A stretch of DNA of 64,000 nt. Origin: Sandarakinorhabdus sp. AAP62 (GTDB taxonomy: Bacteria; Pseudomonadota; Alphaproteobacteria; Sphingomonadales; Sphingomonadaceae). The stretch is taken from positions 124,001-188,000 of the forward strand of contig NZ_ANFY01000004.1 of assembly GCF_000331225.1 (NCBI RefSeq), read 5' to 3'. Position 1 is the first letter of the stretch. Every line of letters begins with the position of its first letter. The notes below the pieces were generated by a model that saw nothing but the letters and a program-made list of their open reading frames with translations, had not been told where the DNA came from and made no database searches. Made by a program: the position numbers and the translations under genes. Below are positions 18,805-27,725 of this stretch, one piece after another.

Positions 18805-20163
18805 TCAATCAAATGCCACATGCCGGAGTTGGCCGGACAGGGCGCGGACATCAAGCGATGCGCCATCTGGCTCATCGGCATGCGCCATCGGTACCTGAGC
18901 GTGCGTGCAGCGCAGTTCCGCCACCAGCAGCAGATTGCCGTTGGCACAATGGTGCCAGGTGGCGGGATCAACAGCAATGGCCAGTTCGATCATGGCCTCA
19001 TCGCCGCCGACGGCACGGCCCGATGCCAGAATGCGCCCGTCGGTCGCCTCGACAGACCAGTGCACTTGCGAGTGCGCGCCCACGATGGCGGCTGGGAAGC
19101 GGTGCCAGATCTCCAGCAGCGCGCGCCGGTGGTGCGGCTGGGCCACCAGCATCAGCACCGACCGTTGTTCAAGCCATCCGTCCGGGTGGCGGCCAGCAAT
19201 CACCTGCCCGCCGCAATCGAGTGACACCGCATCGGCCTGGCTGGCCGGATCGCGGCCATAACCAAGCTGATCGAGTGCGGGTTGGGTGATGGCATCGATC
19301 AGGGCCTGCTCTTCTGCGGCAAAGCCTGATCGGCTGGTGTCCCGGCCGCGGTATTGAATGGTCTGCGCAAGATCGTGGACGATGCGATCGGAGGCAGCGA
19401 CGCCGATGACCTGCAGCGCCTGGCGGAAGGCGAGGTGCGGGTTGCCGCTGAGATCTTCGTAGCGGCAAAGCCTGGCACCCGCCCGCAGCAGCCGGGCGCA
19501 GGCCAGCGCATGCCGGGCATAATATCCCGCCATTTCGGCAATACTGCCGCTGTATTCGGCGGCAAATAGATCGATCGGATTGGCGAGCCTGGCCTGCATC
19601 GAGCGGATCACCGCAAACGGCCGTCTGACCACAACGAATAAGGGTGCTGCATTGGTGGGTGCTCGCCGCCAGCCGAGTTGATCGAGGGCGAGGGCGTTGG
19701 AAGGCGTCTTTTCGCCGACCAACGGTTTGCCCGAACGCCGGCGCAATTCCCGGGCCAGGATCGCCGAAAGCTGATCAGCACAGTCCAATCCCTTGAAATC
19801 GCGGCCAAGGGTGGCTGCCATCTCATCGGCCAGCAGGTCAAGATCCGCCTCGCCAAAGCGCAACGGGGGTTCGGGGCTGCCCATGTGCAGATTGAATTCC
19901 ACCAATTCGATCAGGTTGACCTGCAGACAACGCCGCAGTTCCGCGCGCACGGCCGGCAGGGCAGCTGCGGAAACCGGGCGTTGTCCGGCCATTTGCAAAG
20001 CAAATTCAATCAGATGTGATTCTGATGCGTGGCAGTAGATATCGGGATGCCGGTTGAATGCATCGGCAAACGCGGTGGTGCCGCCGCGCGGGATGCCGCC
20101 GACGACAAAATCAAGCGTGGCCAAGTCTGTCGCCGGCCAAGAACCTTGCCAGATTGCACCCAT
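18805..20163 (-). CDS. Sulfotransferase-domain protein with C-terminal extension
   Basis: 452 residues. The N-terminal 300 form a PAPS-dependent sulfotransferase: phosphosulfate-binding loop GGIPRGGTTAFADAF near 21-35, a VGEKTPS segment near 150 and the 3'-phosphate-binding VVVRRPFAVIRSMQ near 178. The last 150 residues (from about SLDCGGQVI) are not recognised and look beta-rich. Convergent with the FAD oxidoreductase, with 33 bases between. Its start lies at the left edge of the low-GC island. An acceptor such as a polysaccharide or lipid cannot be named. Confidence 0.82.
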   Translation of the reverse strand: MGAIWQGSWPATDLATLDFVVGGIPRGGTTAFADAFNRHPDIYCHASESHLIEFALQMAGQRPVSAAALPAVRAELRRCLQVNLIELVEFNLHMGSPEPPLRFGEADLDLLADEMAATLGRDFKGLDCADQLSAILARELRRRSGKPLVGEKTPSNALALDQLGWRRAPTNAAPLFVVVRRPFAVIRSMQARLANPIDLFAAEYSGSIAEMAGYYARHALACARLLRAGARLCRYEDLSGNPHLAFRQALQVIGVAASDRIVHDLAQTIQYRGRDTSRSGFAAEEQALIDAITQPALDQLGYGRDPASQADAVSLDCGGQVIAGRHPDGWLEQRSVLMLVAQPHHRRALLEIWHRFPAAIVGAHSQVHWSVEATDGRILASGRAVGGDEAMIELAIAVDPATWHHCANGNLLLVAELRCTHAQVPMAHADEPDGASLDVRALSGQLRHVAFD

Positions 20164-20391
20164 ATGAAAACATAACGCACCAGAGCGCCATTGTCCCTCG
20201 GGAGTAGGTTTTATCCTATATCCTATTGAAAAATAAAAATAAAAAACTTACACAAAACTTTCACGCTTGAAATATTGTTGTTGATTTTCAGCTCCCACGG
20301 CAACAATGTTACACGAAACCTTGCGCAGGTGCGAAGCTGCTACTGACCATAGTGTTCGCACCCCGTAAGGGGCACACAGACGGGGCAGTGT
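20164..20391. other. Left border of the island / integrase upstream region
   Basis: 228 AT-rich bases. They hold a 7-bp tandem repeat (TATCCTA twice, 20212-20225), two copies of TTACAC (20248 and 20309) and a small CCCC-GTAA-GGGG hairpin just before the integrase start. TTACAC recurs at the right border (44226, 44237, and inverted at 44160), so these may be recombinase arm-type sites; this is an inference. Confidence 0.35.
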
Positions 20392-21660
20392 ATGGGCCTG
20401 AAAAAGAAGCAGTTTTCAGAAGATGAAGTCGTCATTTTTGACGAGGCCCTGATCCAGAAGCGTGGCGAATACTGGCACTTCCGCATGTGGCTGGAACGCG
20501 AAAACAAGTACGCCCGTGTCAGCCTGCGCACTCGAAACCGTGACGCAGCCATCGCCAAAGGCAAAGAGTTCTTCCACCAAATCAAGGCCAACCAAACTGC
20601 TGGCAAGACCTACTTCTCTCTGACGGCGCAGCAAGGCGTCGACATGTATCTTGAGCAACGCAAGAAGGATGTGGATGCGGGCCTGATCGTCAAGGGCCGC
20701 TATGGCACGATCCGCATCCACCTCAATCACTGGCTGAACTTCATCGGTGCCAAGACCAAGCTCAAGGAGCTAGAGCGCACCGACTGCGAAAACTATTACC
20801 ACCGTCGGTCAGAAGAGAGCGGCAAGGGCGGCGCCAGCCTGTCCACGATCAAGAATGAGCAGAGCTCGATCAATGCCATGATGGAATGGCTCTACAAGCG
20901 CAACGAAGTCACCATCCGCGAATTCGACTTCAAAAAGCTGCCGCGCATTTACAACGACGAAGAAGCAATTCGTCGCGCCACGTTCACCCGAGATGAGGTC
21001 ACAAATCTACGCAAGGCGCTCTTCAATAAGGCAACCGAGGTGGCAAAAGACCTCTCCAACCGTCGCAACCTCACCCGGTTCATCACAGCATACTATCTTA
21101 TGGTGGCTTCGATCACCGGTTTGCGCACTGGTGAGCAACGGCAGCTAACGTGGGGTGACATACGCTTTGACACCGTGGTCAAGGGTGAAGGTGACGACGA
21201 AGAGGAAATCCCTGTCGTTGCTATCACCGTTCGTGCGGAAACATCCAAGGTCCGCAAGCGGCGTGTTTTCTACGTCCAAGATGACGAGCTGTTCGACAAC
21301 CTGCTCAAGGCCATGAAGCCCCTCATGGGGAAACAGCAGCTTTCAGACTGCCTCATTTTCAGCCGAGACGGCAAAACCATGATCAAGGAGCACGACATCC
21401 TTGAAACCTTCGCATGGGCCTTGGAGAAGGCAGAGGTAGACGATCACAAGAACCGCAATCTCGTTCCCTACAGCTTCCGACACTATTTCATCACCGACCG
21501 CATCAAGTCGGGCCTGAGCTACGGCAATGTAGCCAAAATGTGCGGCACCAGCGTCACGCAGATCGAACGGACCTACTTCCACATCGACACTGAGATCATG
21601 ATCTCGAATGCGCTAGCGGGCTATTTCGTGTCCAAGGAAGGCGTGATCGTCACGACCTGA
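20392..21660 (+). CDS. Tyrosine recombinase / island integrase
   Basis: 422 residues. An N-terminal arm-binding and core-binding region (QQGVDMYLEQRKKDVDAG near 82, SAM-like domain to about 190) is followed by the catalytic domain. Visible catalytic positions are Arg in TGLRTGEQRQL near 243, a YSFRHYFITDR box near 362 in which the usual first His of HxxR is Tyr, and the tyrosine in IERTYFHI near 394. It catalyses site-specific strand exchange, presumably of this island. Placement at the very edge of the low-GC segment fits an integrase next to its attachment site. Confidence 0.9.
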   Translation: MGLKKKQFSEDEVVIFDEALIQKRGEYWHFRMWLERENKYARVSLRTRNRDAAIAKGKEFFHQIKANQTAGKTYFSLTAQQGVDMYLEQRKKDVDAGLIVKGRYGTIRIHLNHWLNFIGAKTKLKELERTDCENYYHRRSEESGKGGASLSTIKNEQSSINAMMEWLYKRNEVTIREFDFKKLPRIYNDEEAIRRATFTRDEVTNLRKALFNKATEVAKDLSNRRNLTRFITAYYLMVASITGLRTGEQRQLTWGDIRFDTVVKGEGDDEEEIPVVAITVRAETSKVRKRRVFYVQDDELFDNLLKAMKPLMGKQQLSDCLIFSRDGKTMIKEHDILETFAWALEKAEVDDHKNRNLVPYSFRHYFITDRIKSGLSYGNVAKMCGTSVTQIERTYFHIDTEIMISNALAGYFVSKEGVIVTT

Positions 21661-21841
21661 CTGCGTGGCAGTTTGAGCCTCTTCATATGGCGTTAAATCT
21701 GCGGTTTGCGGGCCCTATAGGCGTCTTGCGCAGCGTCGGCTGGTGCGAGCAGCGGGCCGAGTATCATGACATCGACAGGGCTGTTGTATCCACAGAAACG
21801 CCGCCGGAGCGCGGGCTCACGACGGCGCTGATTCCCTGAAC

Positions 21842-22666
21842 TTATCGCTTGTAGAGAATGACTACCTCGCCCTTTCGCAGCTCGTCCTCCGACACGTAAG
21901 AGCACTTCGCGAACCGAGTTTCGATTTCCCCACTCATGTATGTGCCAATCACCTCGGCTTTGACCTGATCAACCGTGCCACCGCAGAATTGTGCCAACTT
22001 TTCGCGGAAAATCCTGGGTGATTGTGTGCTGGCTACAGGCCCAGTGAGAGACGCAAGAGAGCCGTCTTCATTGAAGCGGAAGCCGTAACCTTTGATGAAG
22101 GGATCGCCCCAGCCCATATCGTCGAACGGGCTCAGGAAGATGGTGCTGCCCTTGAGTTCGCCTTCGTCGGTCAAGGCATCATAAATTGCCTTCGTCTCTG
22201 TGCCGCGATCAAAGGCTCGAGGCGGAGAAAACAGCTCGAAGTTGTTTGTCGGCTTGGGCAGCCTCCGTCCGTTGAATACGAGATCCGCCAAGGTGATCGT
22301 GGGCTGCACGGGCTCCGATTGCGAGGCACCAGTCGCTGCTGCTGTGGCCCGCTTCGCTTCCTCGTCGGCAAGATGTTTTGTCCAAGACGCCTTGTCTGCA
22401 AAGCCAGCTTTTTCGGCCCTTCGCATTTCTTCGACTGACGCAAAGCCTAGCTCCTGCGCCTTCTTGTTTTGTTGCTGTCCCGAAATTCCAGCGACAATTA
22501 CGAGCGCAACGAAGCCGCCTGCAACGCCGAGCTTGGCTTTCTTGCTGAGGCCGCCAAAGCCGCGCACAAGCCGGGCCACACCCTGAAAAATGCCTACAGT
22601 CGAAAATCGAATAAGCTTGAACCACCAACGTTGTGTGATGGCTGATTTGTTCTCGTCTGACATCAT
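21842..22666 (-). CDS. Hypothetical membrane-anchored protein
   Basis: 274 residues, not recognised. It has a basic N-terminus, one membrane helix (LGVAGGFVALVIVAGISG, about 46-63), then a soluble region. In that region GFASVEEMRRAEKAGFADKASW (about 74-95) looks like an imperfect helix repeat seen in other membrane proteins of unknown function. The C-terminal 150 residues are mixed alpha/beta with two cysteines. Orientation is opposite to the integrase. Single-pass topology with a large C-terminal soluble domain is a prediction. Confidence 0.7.
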   Translation of the reverse strand: MMSDENKSAITQRWWFKLIRFSTVGIFQGVARLVRGFGGLSKKAKLGVAGGFVALVIVAGISGQQQNKKAQELGFASVEEMRRAEKAGFADKASWTKHLADEEAKRATAAATGASQSEPVQPTITLADLVFNGRRLPKPTNNFELFSPPRAFDRGTETKAIYDALTDEGELKGSTIFLSPFDDMGWGDPFIKGYGFRFNEDGSLASLTGPVASTQSPRIFREKLAQFCGGTVDQVKAEVIGTYMSGEIETRFAKCSYVSEDELRKGEVVILYKR

Positions 22667-22720
22667 ACCCCCTGCAATTGCGAGGAGGTTGATGCGATCC
22701 GACTAGCCTCCCCTTAGGTT

Positions 22721-22865
22721 GAGAGGCACCGGCCCAAGCCGGGTGTTAGGAACCCTGCGTAGCCACAAGGCGCTGCCGCTTTTGGGCAGAACCTTGGACA
22801 TATGCGACAGCCACCCGGCCAGAATATCTCTGACCGGCTGCTACTTACTGAGGTTCCTACGCCTC
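22721..22865. ncRNA. Candidate structured RNA (three hairpins closed by a long-range helix)
   Basis: Bases show nested complementarity not explained by a protein. There is a hairpin at 22727-22745, and a long-range 8-bp helix (TAGGAACC 22747-22754 with GGTTCCTA 22852-22859). The helix encloses a two-part hairpin (CAAGG/CCTTG and CTGCC/GGCAG, 22766-22796) and another hairpin (22815-22837). The architecture is reminiscent of phage/plasmid antisense RNAs such as C4, but I cannot assign a family or a strand. Confidence 0.45.
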
Positions 22866-22989
22866 ACAGCCGGGACTGACCGGACTGCCCGCACACAATG
22901 CGGAATTCAGAGCGGCAGGGCAACGGTAAATTATGCCGTATCCGGGCGTTGCTAGTGACGACGACAGAAAATCATAAATATCTGTTGAT

Positions 22990-23175
22990 ATGAGATTTTT
23001 TGAATTCGCCACTATCAAAACCACCAAGCCTATGAACCCAGCACAGGCCCGCATCGCTGCGCTCAAGCGGAACGTCGAAAATGGTCGAGCCGCTTTGAAA
23101 CAAGAGAGGGATATGCAGCGCATGGCTAGGGAACGTGAGGCTCAGCGCAAAGCTCAGCAGCGCCGCACAGGCTGA
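22990..23175 (+). CDS. Small basic helical protein, doubtful
   Basis: 61 residues, or 47 if the ATG at 23032 (MNPAQARIAALKRNVENG) is used. The second half is a charged, Arg/Lys/Gln-rich probable coiled coil. No clear ribosome-binding site precedes either start. It shares direction with the small-gene cluster downstream. No family is recognised. Confidence 0.35.
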   Translation: MRFFEFATIKTTKPMNPAQARIAALKRNVENGRAALKQERDMQRMAREREAQRKAQQRRTG

Positions 23176-23404
23176 CCATTGCAGCTATGCCTGTCTCACG
23201 AATCGACATGCATCACCTGATCCCGAAACTTTGGCCGTAAAACCAGCATTTTCGCACCGATCCTGCATCCCATTGGCAGGCCAATTCATCTTGGGACACT
23301 CAAGAAAATGGCCGTGAAAGGCCTGATTTTCCGCCATTTTCGGTAGGAAGGGCAATTAGGCCGACACTACGCTGCCTTCATCAACAACGATTAAAGGCAC
23401 GGAA

Positions 23405-23797
23405 ATGTCATCGCTTTCCAAGTTCACGTTCAAGACGCTGGCCAAAGCGCCGCCAGTCGATCCCATTCAACGACGCCGCGACAAAATCATGGCTGCCATT
23501 GAGCAGCAGAAGCTGGTGCTTGCAGCAGCCATCAAGGGTGAAACCTTCACCATTCCAGCCAAGGCCGAAGGCAAAGCTTCCAAGGCAGTGCGGCCATGGT
23601 GGATTGCGCAGGATGGTGGCTTCTATGTGCAGTGCCGATACGGCGCCCGGCCCTTGCTGCTCAACGCCACCAACAATGCCGTCTTTGTTAACAAGCTCGA
23701 CGAAGTTGCTGCCGTGCTCACTGCCTTTGCCGCTGCCGCCAAAGCCGGTGAGCTTGATGCTGCAATGGCAGCCGTTGCCGAACGCAAGAAGGGGTAA
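23405..23797 (+). CDS. Conserved small island protein (DUF6641-like)
   Basis: 130 residues. A Lys/Arg-rich N-terminus with DPIQRRRDKIMAAIEQQK, then a central WWIAQDGGFYVQCRYG strand region and a C-terminal helix AGELDAAMAAVAERKK. This layout resembles the DUF6641 proteins common on proteobacterial plasmids and islands; the family name is from memory and tentative. It heads a tight group of four small co-directional genes (to 24457) with overlapping or near-overlapping ends. No function is known. Confidence 0.65.
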   Translation: MSSLSKFTFKTLAKAPPVDPIQRRRDKIMAAIEQQKLVLAAAIKGETFTIPAKAEGKASKAVRPWWIAQDGGFYVQCRYGARPLLLNATNNAVFVNKLDEVAAVLTAFAAAAKAGELDAAMAAVAERKKG

Positions 23798-23802
23798 TGG
23801 CC

Positions 23803-23997
23803 ATGGATCAATACCGAGCATGGGTCCGCGTACAGCCCACAGGAACCGACACGGTGGTCGTCGATGCTTACACAGAAGAGGAGGCAAGGCAGTATTGCGA
23901 AAGCCTCCACGGCGTTGGCTGCATCATCTTTATGGCACGGCGGAAGCCCGAATTCGTGGAAGCAGAACGCAAGCGCCACCGGGAGGCACGGCAATGA
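23803..23997 (+). CDS. Small hypothetical protein
   Basis: 64 residues from the ATG at 23803, chosen because AAGGGG lies eight bases upstream; an ATG at 23797 overlaps the previous stop but is too close to that site. The sequence is a beta-alpha mix (VRVQPTGTDTVVVDAYTEEEARQYCESL) ending in a basic helix. Its stop overlaps the next start (ATGA), indicating coupling. No family recognised. Confidence 0.55.
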   Translation: MDQYRAWVRVQPTGTDTVVVDAYTEEEARQYCESLHGVGCIIFMARRKPEFVEAERKRHREARQ

Positions 23998-24140
23998 AGC
24001 GGTATCGCTTGCTCGTGCGCCTGAGCAACGGAACCACGACCCGCATCATCGTCACAGCCGAAAGCGACTACGCTGCCAAGCTGATCGGTGAGGCCCAATT
24101 TGGGCGCGGGCAGGTTCTTCACTACACGCGGGCCAGCTGA
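23994..24140 (+). CDS. Very small hypothetical protein
   Basis: 48 residues (MKRYRLLVRLSNGTTTRIIV, then TAESDYAAKLIGEAQFGRGQ and a short tail). The alternating strand-helix pattern looks like a compact beta-beta-alpha fold. It overlaps its upstream neighbour by four bases, and its stop shares one base with the DUF3768 start. Tight packing between two open genes supports that it is real. Confidence 0.55.
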   Translation: MKRYRLLVRLSNGTTTRIIVTAESDYAAKLIGEAQFGRGQVLHYTRAS

Positions 24141-24457
24141 TGACAGTGGCCCACATTGCCGAGCTCAACGACGCTGCTCGTACTTCGTTCATTGGCTGCC
24201 GTGTCGTGATCACCAAGGGCATTGCAGCCATGGACGATCTCGATGGCCTTTATGCCAAGGTTCGTGCTTTCAACGAATTCACCGAGCGCAACGATCCCTA
24301 CGGCGAGCACGACTTCGGCAGCATCGAGCATGAAGGCCAGACGGTGTTCTGGAAGTTCGACTATTACGATGTCGATCTGCTCATGCACTCGCCCGACGCC
24401 AGCGATCCAGCTGTCACCTGCCGCGTACTGACAATTATGCTGGCCGAGGAGTATTGA
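24140..24457 (+). CDS. DUF3768 family protein
   Basis: 105 residues matching the DUF3768 pattern: IAELNDAARTSFIGCRVVIT at the start, VRAFNEFTERNDPYGEHDFG in the middle and TVFWKFDYYDVDL after it. The family is frequent on alphaproteobacterial plasmids, integrative elements and islands; its function is unknown. Last gene of the four-gene small cluster. Confidence 0.85.
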   Translation: MTVAHIAELNDAARTSFIGCRVVITKGIAAMDDLDGLYAKVRAFNEFTERNDPYGEHDFGSIEHEGQTVFWKFDYYDVDLLMHSPDASDPAVTCRVLTIMLAEEY

Positions 24458-24736
24458 GCCACTCACGATAATCCCATCTTGATGCCGCATAGCGCACAGA
24501 CGGTGGCGTTAGATAAGATCAGGCGTGGTGCGGTTCTCCGCATGTGCTGAAAATTGCGCAGCAGGTTTTTTGCCAGCGCATATACCTTTCGGTAGCTCGC
24601 GTGGCTTGCAGACCGTAACGTGTTAAAATCGAGCCCTGACCTCATTTTATCGGCCTGATTGGTTTTACCAAACCGAGCCAGAAAATAGGCCGGATTTGCC
24701 GCCAAAGGATAAATATCTGCAAAGGGATATGCAGAT

Positions 24737-25426
24737 ATGAATTGGGGCAAGAAGATCGCCGAAAACTCAATCAAGAAGATCGTCAAAGGTCCATATGACG
24801 TGACCGGTGTGCTGGCCTTCAAGGATGGCGAGCGCATCTGCCCCGAGAAGGCCATGAAGCTGTTCGCTGCATTCTTTCACAAGGCCGACCGCGTGTTTTT
24901 TGGCCGAGCAGCCGACAAAGGCTATGGCATCAATCGGCTCTGCTTTCTGGAATTCGGCAAGAGCCAAAAGTGCATCCACGTGCACTTCGTTGCACAGTCT
25001 ATGATCGATCCTGTAGTATTCTCAGCCATCCTGAACGTGCTGTGGAATACGCTTGATGCTGACACTGCTACACTGAAATCCAACTGGATCACACCCATTC
25101 ACGACAAGCAGGCCATAGCGGAATATGTCACCAAGGAGATGTGGCGCTTTCGAGATGATAGCCTTGTTATAAACTGCGATCACCACAACGATGATCCCAG
25201 AGCTTACACCTCATTCTGCAATGACGCTCAGGCCCAGCGTATCGCAAATCACCTAACCGATGATTTGTTCGAGGCTGCGTTGGATAATGTTCCAGTTCAT
25301 TCGGTTCTGATCCGTCACAAATTTAACGAACGCCAGCGGGCTCAAGCGAACAAAGACCGTGAGCGTGGACAGCGCATGGCAAACTCAATGGCATCACTCA
25401 GGCAATTTCTCTCCCAAAAAACTTAG
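24737..25426 (+). CDS. HUH-endonuclease-like (Rep/relaxase-type) protein
   Basis: 229 residues with no firm family. Two short motifs in the right order suggest an HUH nuclease fold: HVH at 81-83 within a hydrophobic strand (KCIHVHFVAQ, metal-binding motif II) and Tyr130-VT-Lys133 (AIAEYVTKEMW), like the catalytic YxxK of rolling-circle initiators. An AAAGGG ribosome-binding site precedes the ATG by ten bases. The protein lacks the helicase domain of larger Reps. It lies directly before a repeat-bearing non-coding stretch that could be its origin. Role in replication or transfer of the excised island is an inference. Confidence 0.6.
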   Translation: MNWGKKIAENSIKKIVKGPYDVTGVLAFKDGERICPEKAMKLFAAFFHKADRVFFGRAADKGYGINRLCFLEFGKSQKCIHVHFVAQSMIDPVVFSAILNVLWNTLDADTATLKSNWITPIHDKQAIAEYVTKEMWRFRDDSLVINCDHHNDDPRAYTSFCNDAQAQRIANHLTDDLFEAALDNVPVHSVLIRHKFNERQRAQANKDRERGQRMANSMASLRQFLSQKT

Positions 25427-25886
25427 GCACATTCATCAAGGCTTTCTCAGGCACCGCATAGGCATTCTTTAAGGCACATTATCAGGTTCTAACACAGCAA
25501 CGGTCAGGGGTCGAAGTGCTAGGCATACGGCTCTCATAAGGCATCATTATGGCGCATTGTTATGGCTTATATCGTTGGCATTGAAGGTAGGTTGTGGACA
25601 TTTCCACCGCCTATCCTCGTTATACAATAATCAACAACACACTCCCTACATATCAAACACTATGAACCACAACGAACACACATTGAACATCACAACACGC
25701 ATACGCAGAACAAACGATGTGCTCACACTAAACGCTTATTGATCCGCCGTAGGCCACAGTACCTTCACCGCAGCCGATCACCTTTCCCCATTTGATAGCC
25801 ACGCATATCCAGAGCACGATCACATAGAGTTCACGCTTCTCCACGCTCCCTAAGCGTTATCCAGCGTTGTCCATATAAATATCGAT
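25427..25886. other. 460-base non-coding region: short repeats and a G-poor strand; possible origin
   Basis: From 25424 to about 25590 the motif (A/T)GGC(A/G)-CATT-like recurs about seven times with variation (AGGCACATT, AGGCATTC, AGGCACATT, AGGCATAC, AGGCATCATT, TGGCGCATT, TGGCATTG), often preceded by T or A. From about 25625 to 25735 the plus strand is strongly A/C-rich and almost lacks G. The only frame through it (61 codons) has no support. Position after the HUH-like gene makes a replication or nicking origin plausible. Confidence 0.4.
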
Positions 25887-26186
25887 ATGAACACATCACT
25901 GATCGATCACATCTATCTCATATTGCGCAATGCCAAGCTCACAACGACACGACAGGCGTTCAGCCGGGAGTATGTAGGCAAGAACCCGAACTGGTCTGCA
26001 TATCAAGCTCACATGAAGCGCGACTTCTCCATAACGGGTGCGATCAATTGCCTACGCTCGATACGCTTATGCAAAGAGCGTGATGCAACGTTAGACCTTG
26101 TGCAGCTATGTGCATTGCGTGAAGCAGAGGCTTTGCTGCTTGAGCATCTTAATGAACGCTACAGCGTGGCCGACATCTGCGCATAG
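25887..26186 (+). CDS. Small conserved island protein (DUF6626-like)
   Basis: 99 residues, all-helical by appearance. The segment FSREYVGKNPNWSAYQAHMK near 26-45 matches the feel of DUF6626 proteins found on alphaproteobacterial plasmids and islands; this name is tentative. Two Cys-containing helices follow. It stands alone downstream of the putative origin region. Function unknown. Confidence 0.6.
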   Translation: MNTSLIDHIYLILRNAKLTTTRQAFSREYVGKNPNWSAYQAHMKRDFSITGAINCLRSIRLCKERDATLDLVQLCALREAEALLLEHLNERYSVADICA

Positions 26187-26267
26187 ATTTTTCCAGACCG
26201 AAAGGTAAACTATTTGCTCGTACAGGCCGTCACCGGCCTTTAGCCCGATACTCATTGGGAAACCCTA

Positions 26268-27584
26268 GTGATCAACGAACGCAAGTCTTTCGGAGAAATT
26301 CTCTCTGCTACTCCCGAGCTGATGACTAAGGGGCAATGGGCCTGCATCAACATTGAGACGAGAAGTGCGTGGCCATCGAAGGCCCAGGCCTTTAGCTTTG
26401 AAGGCTATGATCTCTGGATCATTCCCATAACCACCGACAACTACCCGGGTATCGCGGTAAGGTTGGTTGCTGGGCTAAATCGTGACCAAGCATTGGCTCT
26501 TCTGCATCGCGCACTTAGCGTGATCGCGTGGTTGGATAACACCGGTGCTATCGTAACGCATATGACGGGGGGAGACTTACCCCGGATGATGGGATTATCG
26601 AAGGGAACAGGGCAAACGATACGGGACCAACTGGACCTTAGCGACCTGCCTCAAATTAGTGATGCACGTGCCAAGGTTGCACTGGCGCTTATGCGTGAAG
26701 GGCGCGGGCTAAACCACCCGGCATATGCGTTCTTGTCGTTCTACAAAGTTCTGGAAACAGCTTTTCCCAAGGGTCGAGCTCGAGGACAATGGATTGCCGA
26801 AAACCTTGATAGGCTCACTGACCATCGCGCTGTCGAAAGTCTCTCCCAGCTGCGAGCCAGCGTGAACGGTGACGTGGGTGCTCATTTGTACGAATCAGGG
26901 CGTCAAGCAATCGCCCATGCGCGGCACGATCCCATAATTAATCCAGACGATCCGCAGGACTCAAAACGTCTGCGTGCCGAACTTCCGATCATGGAGGCGC
27001 TAGCTGTGCTTGCGATTGAGCAGCGCCTCGGCGTCCAAACCAGTCAGACCCGATGGAAAGAGCACCTCTATGAGCTTCGGGGTTGGAAACCCATTATAGG
27101 TGCTGAGCTGCTTGCTCTAATTCTCCAAGGGAGCTGTCCGCCGGACATCAACTTGGACGTCCCAATTCTGAGTGTTCGACTGAGGCGAAGCGAAGGTTTC
27201 CCGCCGCTTGAACGGATGGTCCCCGTCCGAGGCGAAGTGACGCCGGATGGTTTGGCTATGATCTATCAAAGCGGCGATGGGCTGGTAGATTTCCCCTTCC
27301 ATCTGAATTTTCGAGAGGAAAGGCTGCAATTCAACCTTGCGGACATTGTAGTACGCGATGACACAACATTCAGCGCAGCGACAAACGCGGCGCATATAGC
27401 CCGCTTCGTCCGCGACTACCTCGGTAATGGCGAATTACAGCTTTGGGATGCTGATACCAATGAGCTGTTATCGCGCTGCGATGCGTTCATCCCAACGAAC
27501 TGCTTTCTCGATCACGACGCCGCCAATGCCAACATAGCACATTGGGAGGCGTTGGCTGTTGAGCGAACGAGCAGCGAAGTCTGA
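26268..27584 (+). CDS. Hypothetical protein with HEPN-like Rx4H motif (MauJ-like)
   Basis: 438 residues. The middle region (about 135-225) is helical, with HPAYAFLSFYKVLETAF near 150-166 and Arg212-QAIA-His217 (GRQAIAHARHD). The Rx4H spacing is that of HEPN ribonuclease or HEPN-like domains. Proteins with this middle region are sometimes annotated as methylamine-utilisation protein MauJ, but no mau genes are present here. The C-terminal half (about 300-438) is beta-rich. It lies just upstream of the recombinase and the methylase/helicase operon. An RNase or toxin role is an untested inference. Confidence 0.55.
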   Translation: MINERKSFGEILSATPELMTKGQWACINIETRSAWPSKAQAFSFEGYDLWIIPITTDNYPGIAVRLVAGLNRDQALALLHRALSVIAWLDNTGAIVTHMTGGDLPRMMGLSKGTGQTIRDQLDLSDLPQISDARAKVALALMREGRGLNHPAYAFLSFYKVLETAFPKGRARGQWIAENLDRLTDHRAVESLSQLRASVNGDVGAHLYESGRQAIAHARHDPIINPDDPQDSKRLRAELPIMEALAVLAIEQRLGVQTSQTRWKEHLYELRGWKPIIGAELLALILQGSCPPDINLDVPILSVRLRRSEGFPPLERMVPVRGEVTPDGLAMIYQSGDGLVDFPFHLNFREERLQFNLADIVVRDDTTFSAATNAAHIARFVRDYLGNGELQLWDADTNELLSRCDAFIPTNCFLDHDAANANIAHWEALAVERTSSEV

Positions 27585-27725
27585 CAAAGAAATACATAAA
27601 AGTTCACCGACCACCGCTATGTCATTGACTTAGAAAAGAACTTCATCGACCCCCTTTCGGTAGGAACGTCGCCTTGATGAAAATATGCTGAGCACAGCAG
27701 AAAAGTTCATCAAGAGGCGGTTTCA

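Noticed and set aside
25557-25742. 61-codon frame in the G-poor region
   Set aside because: No ribosome-binding site or family; codon content is dictated by the A/C-rich strand.
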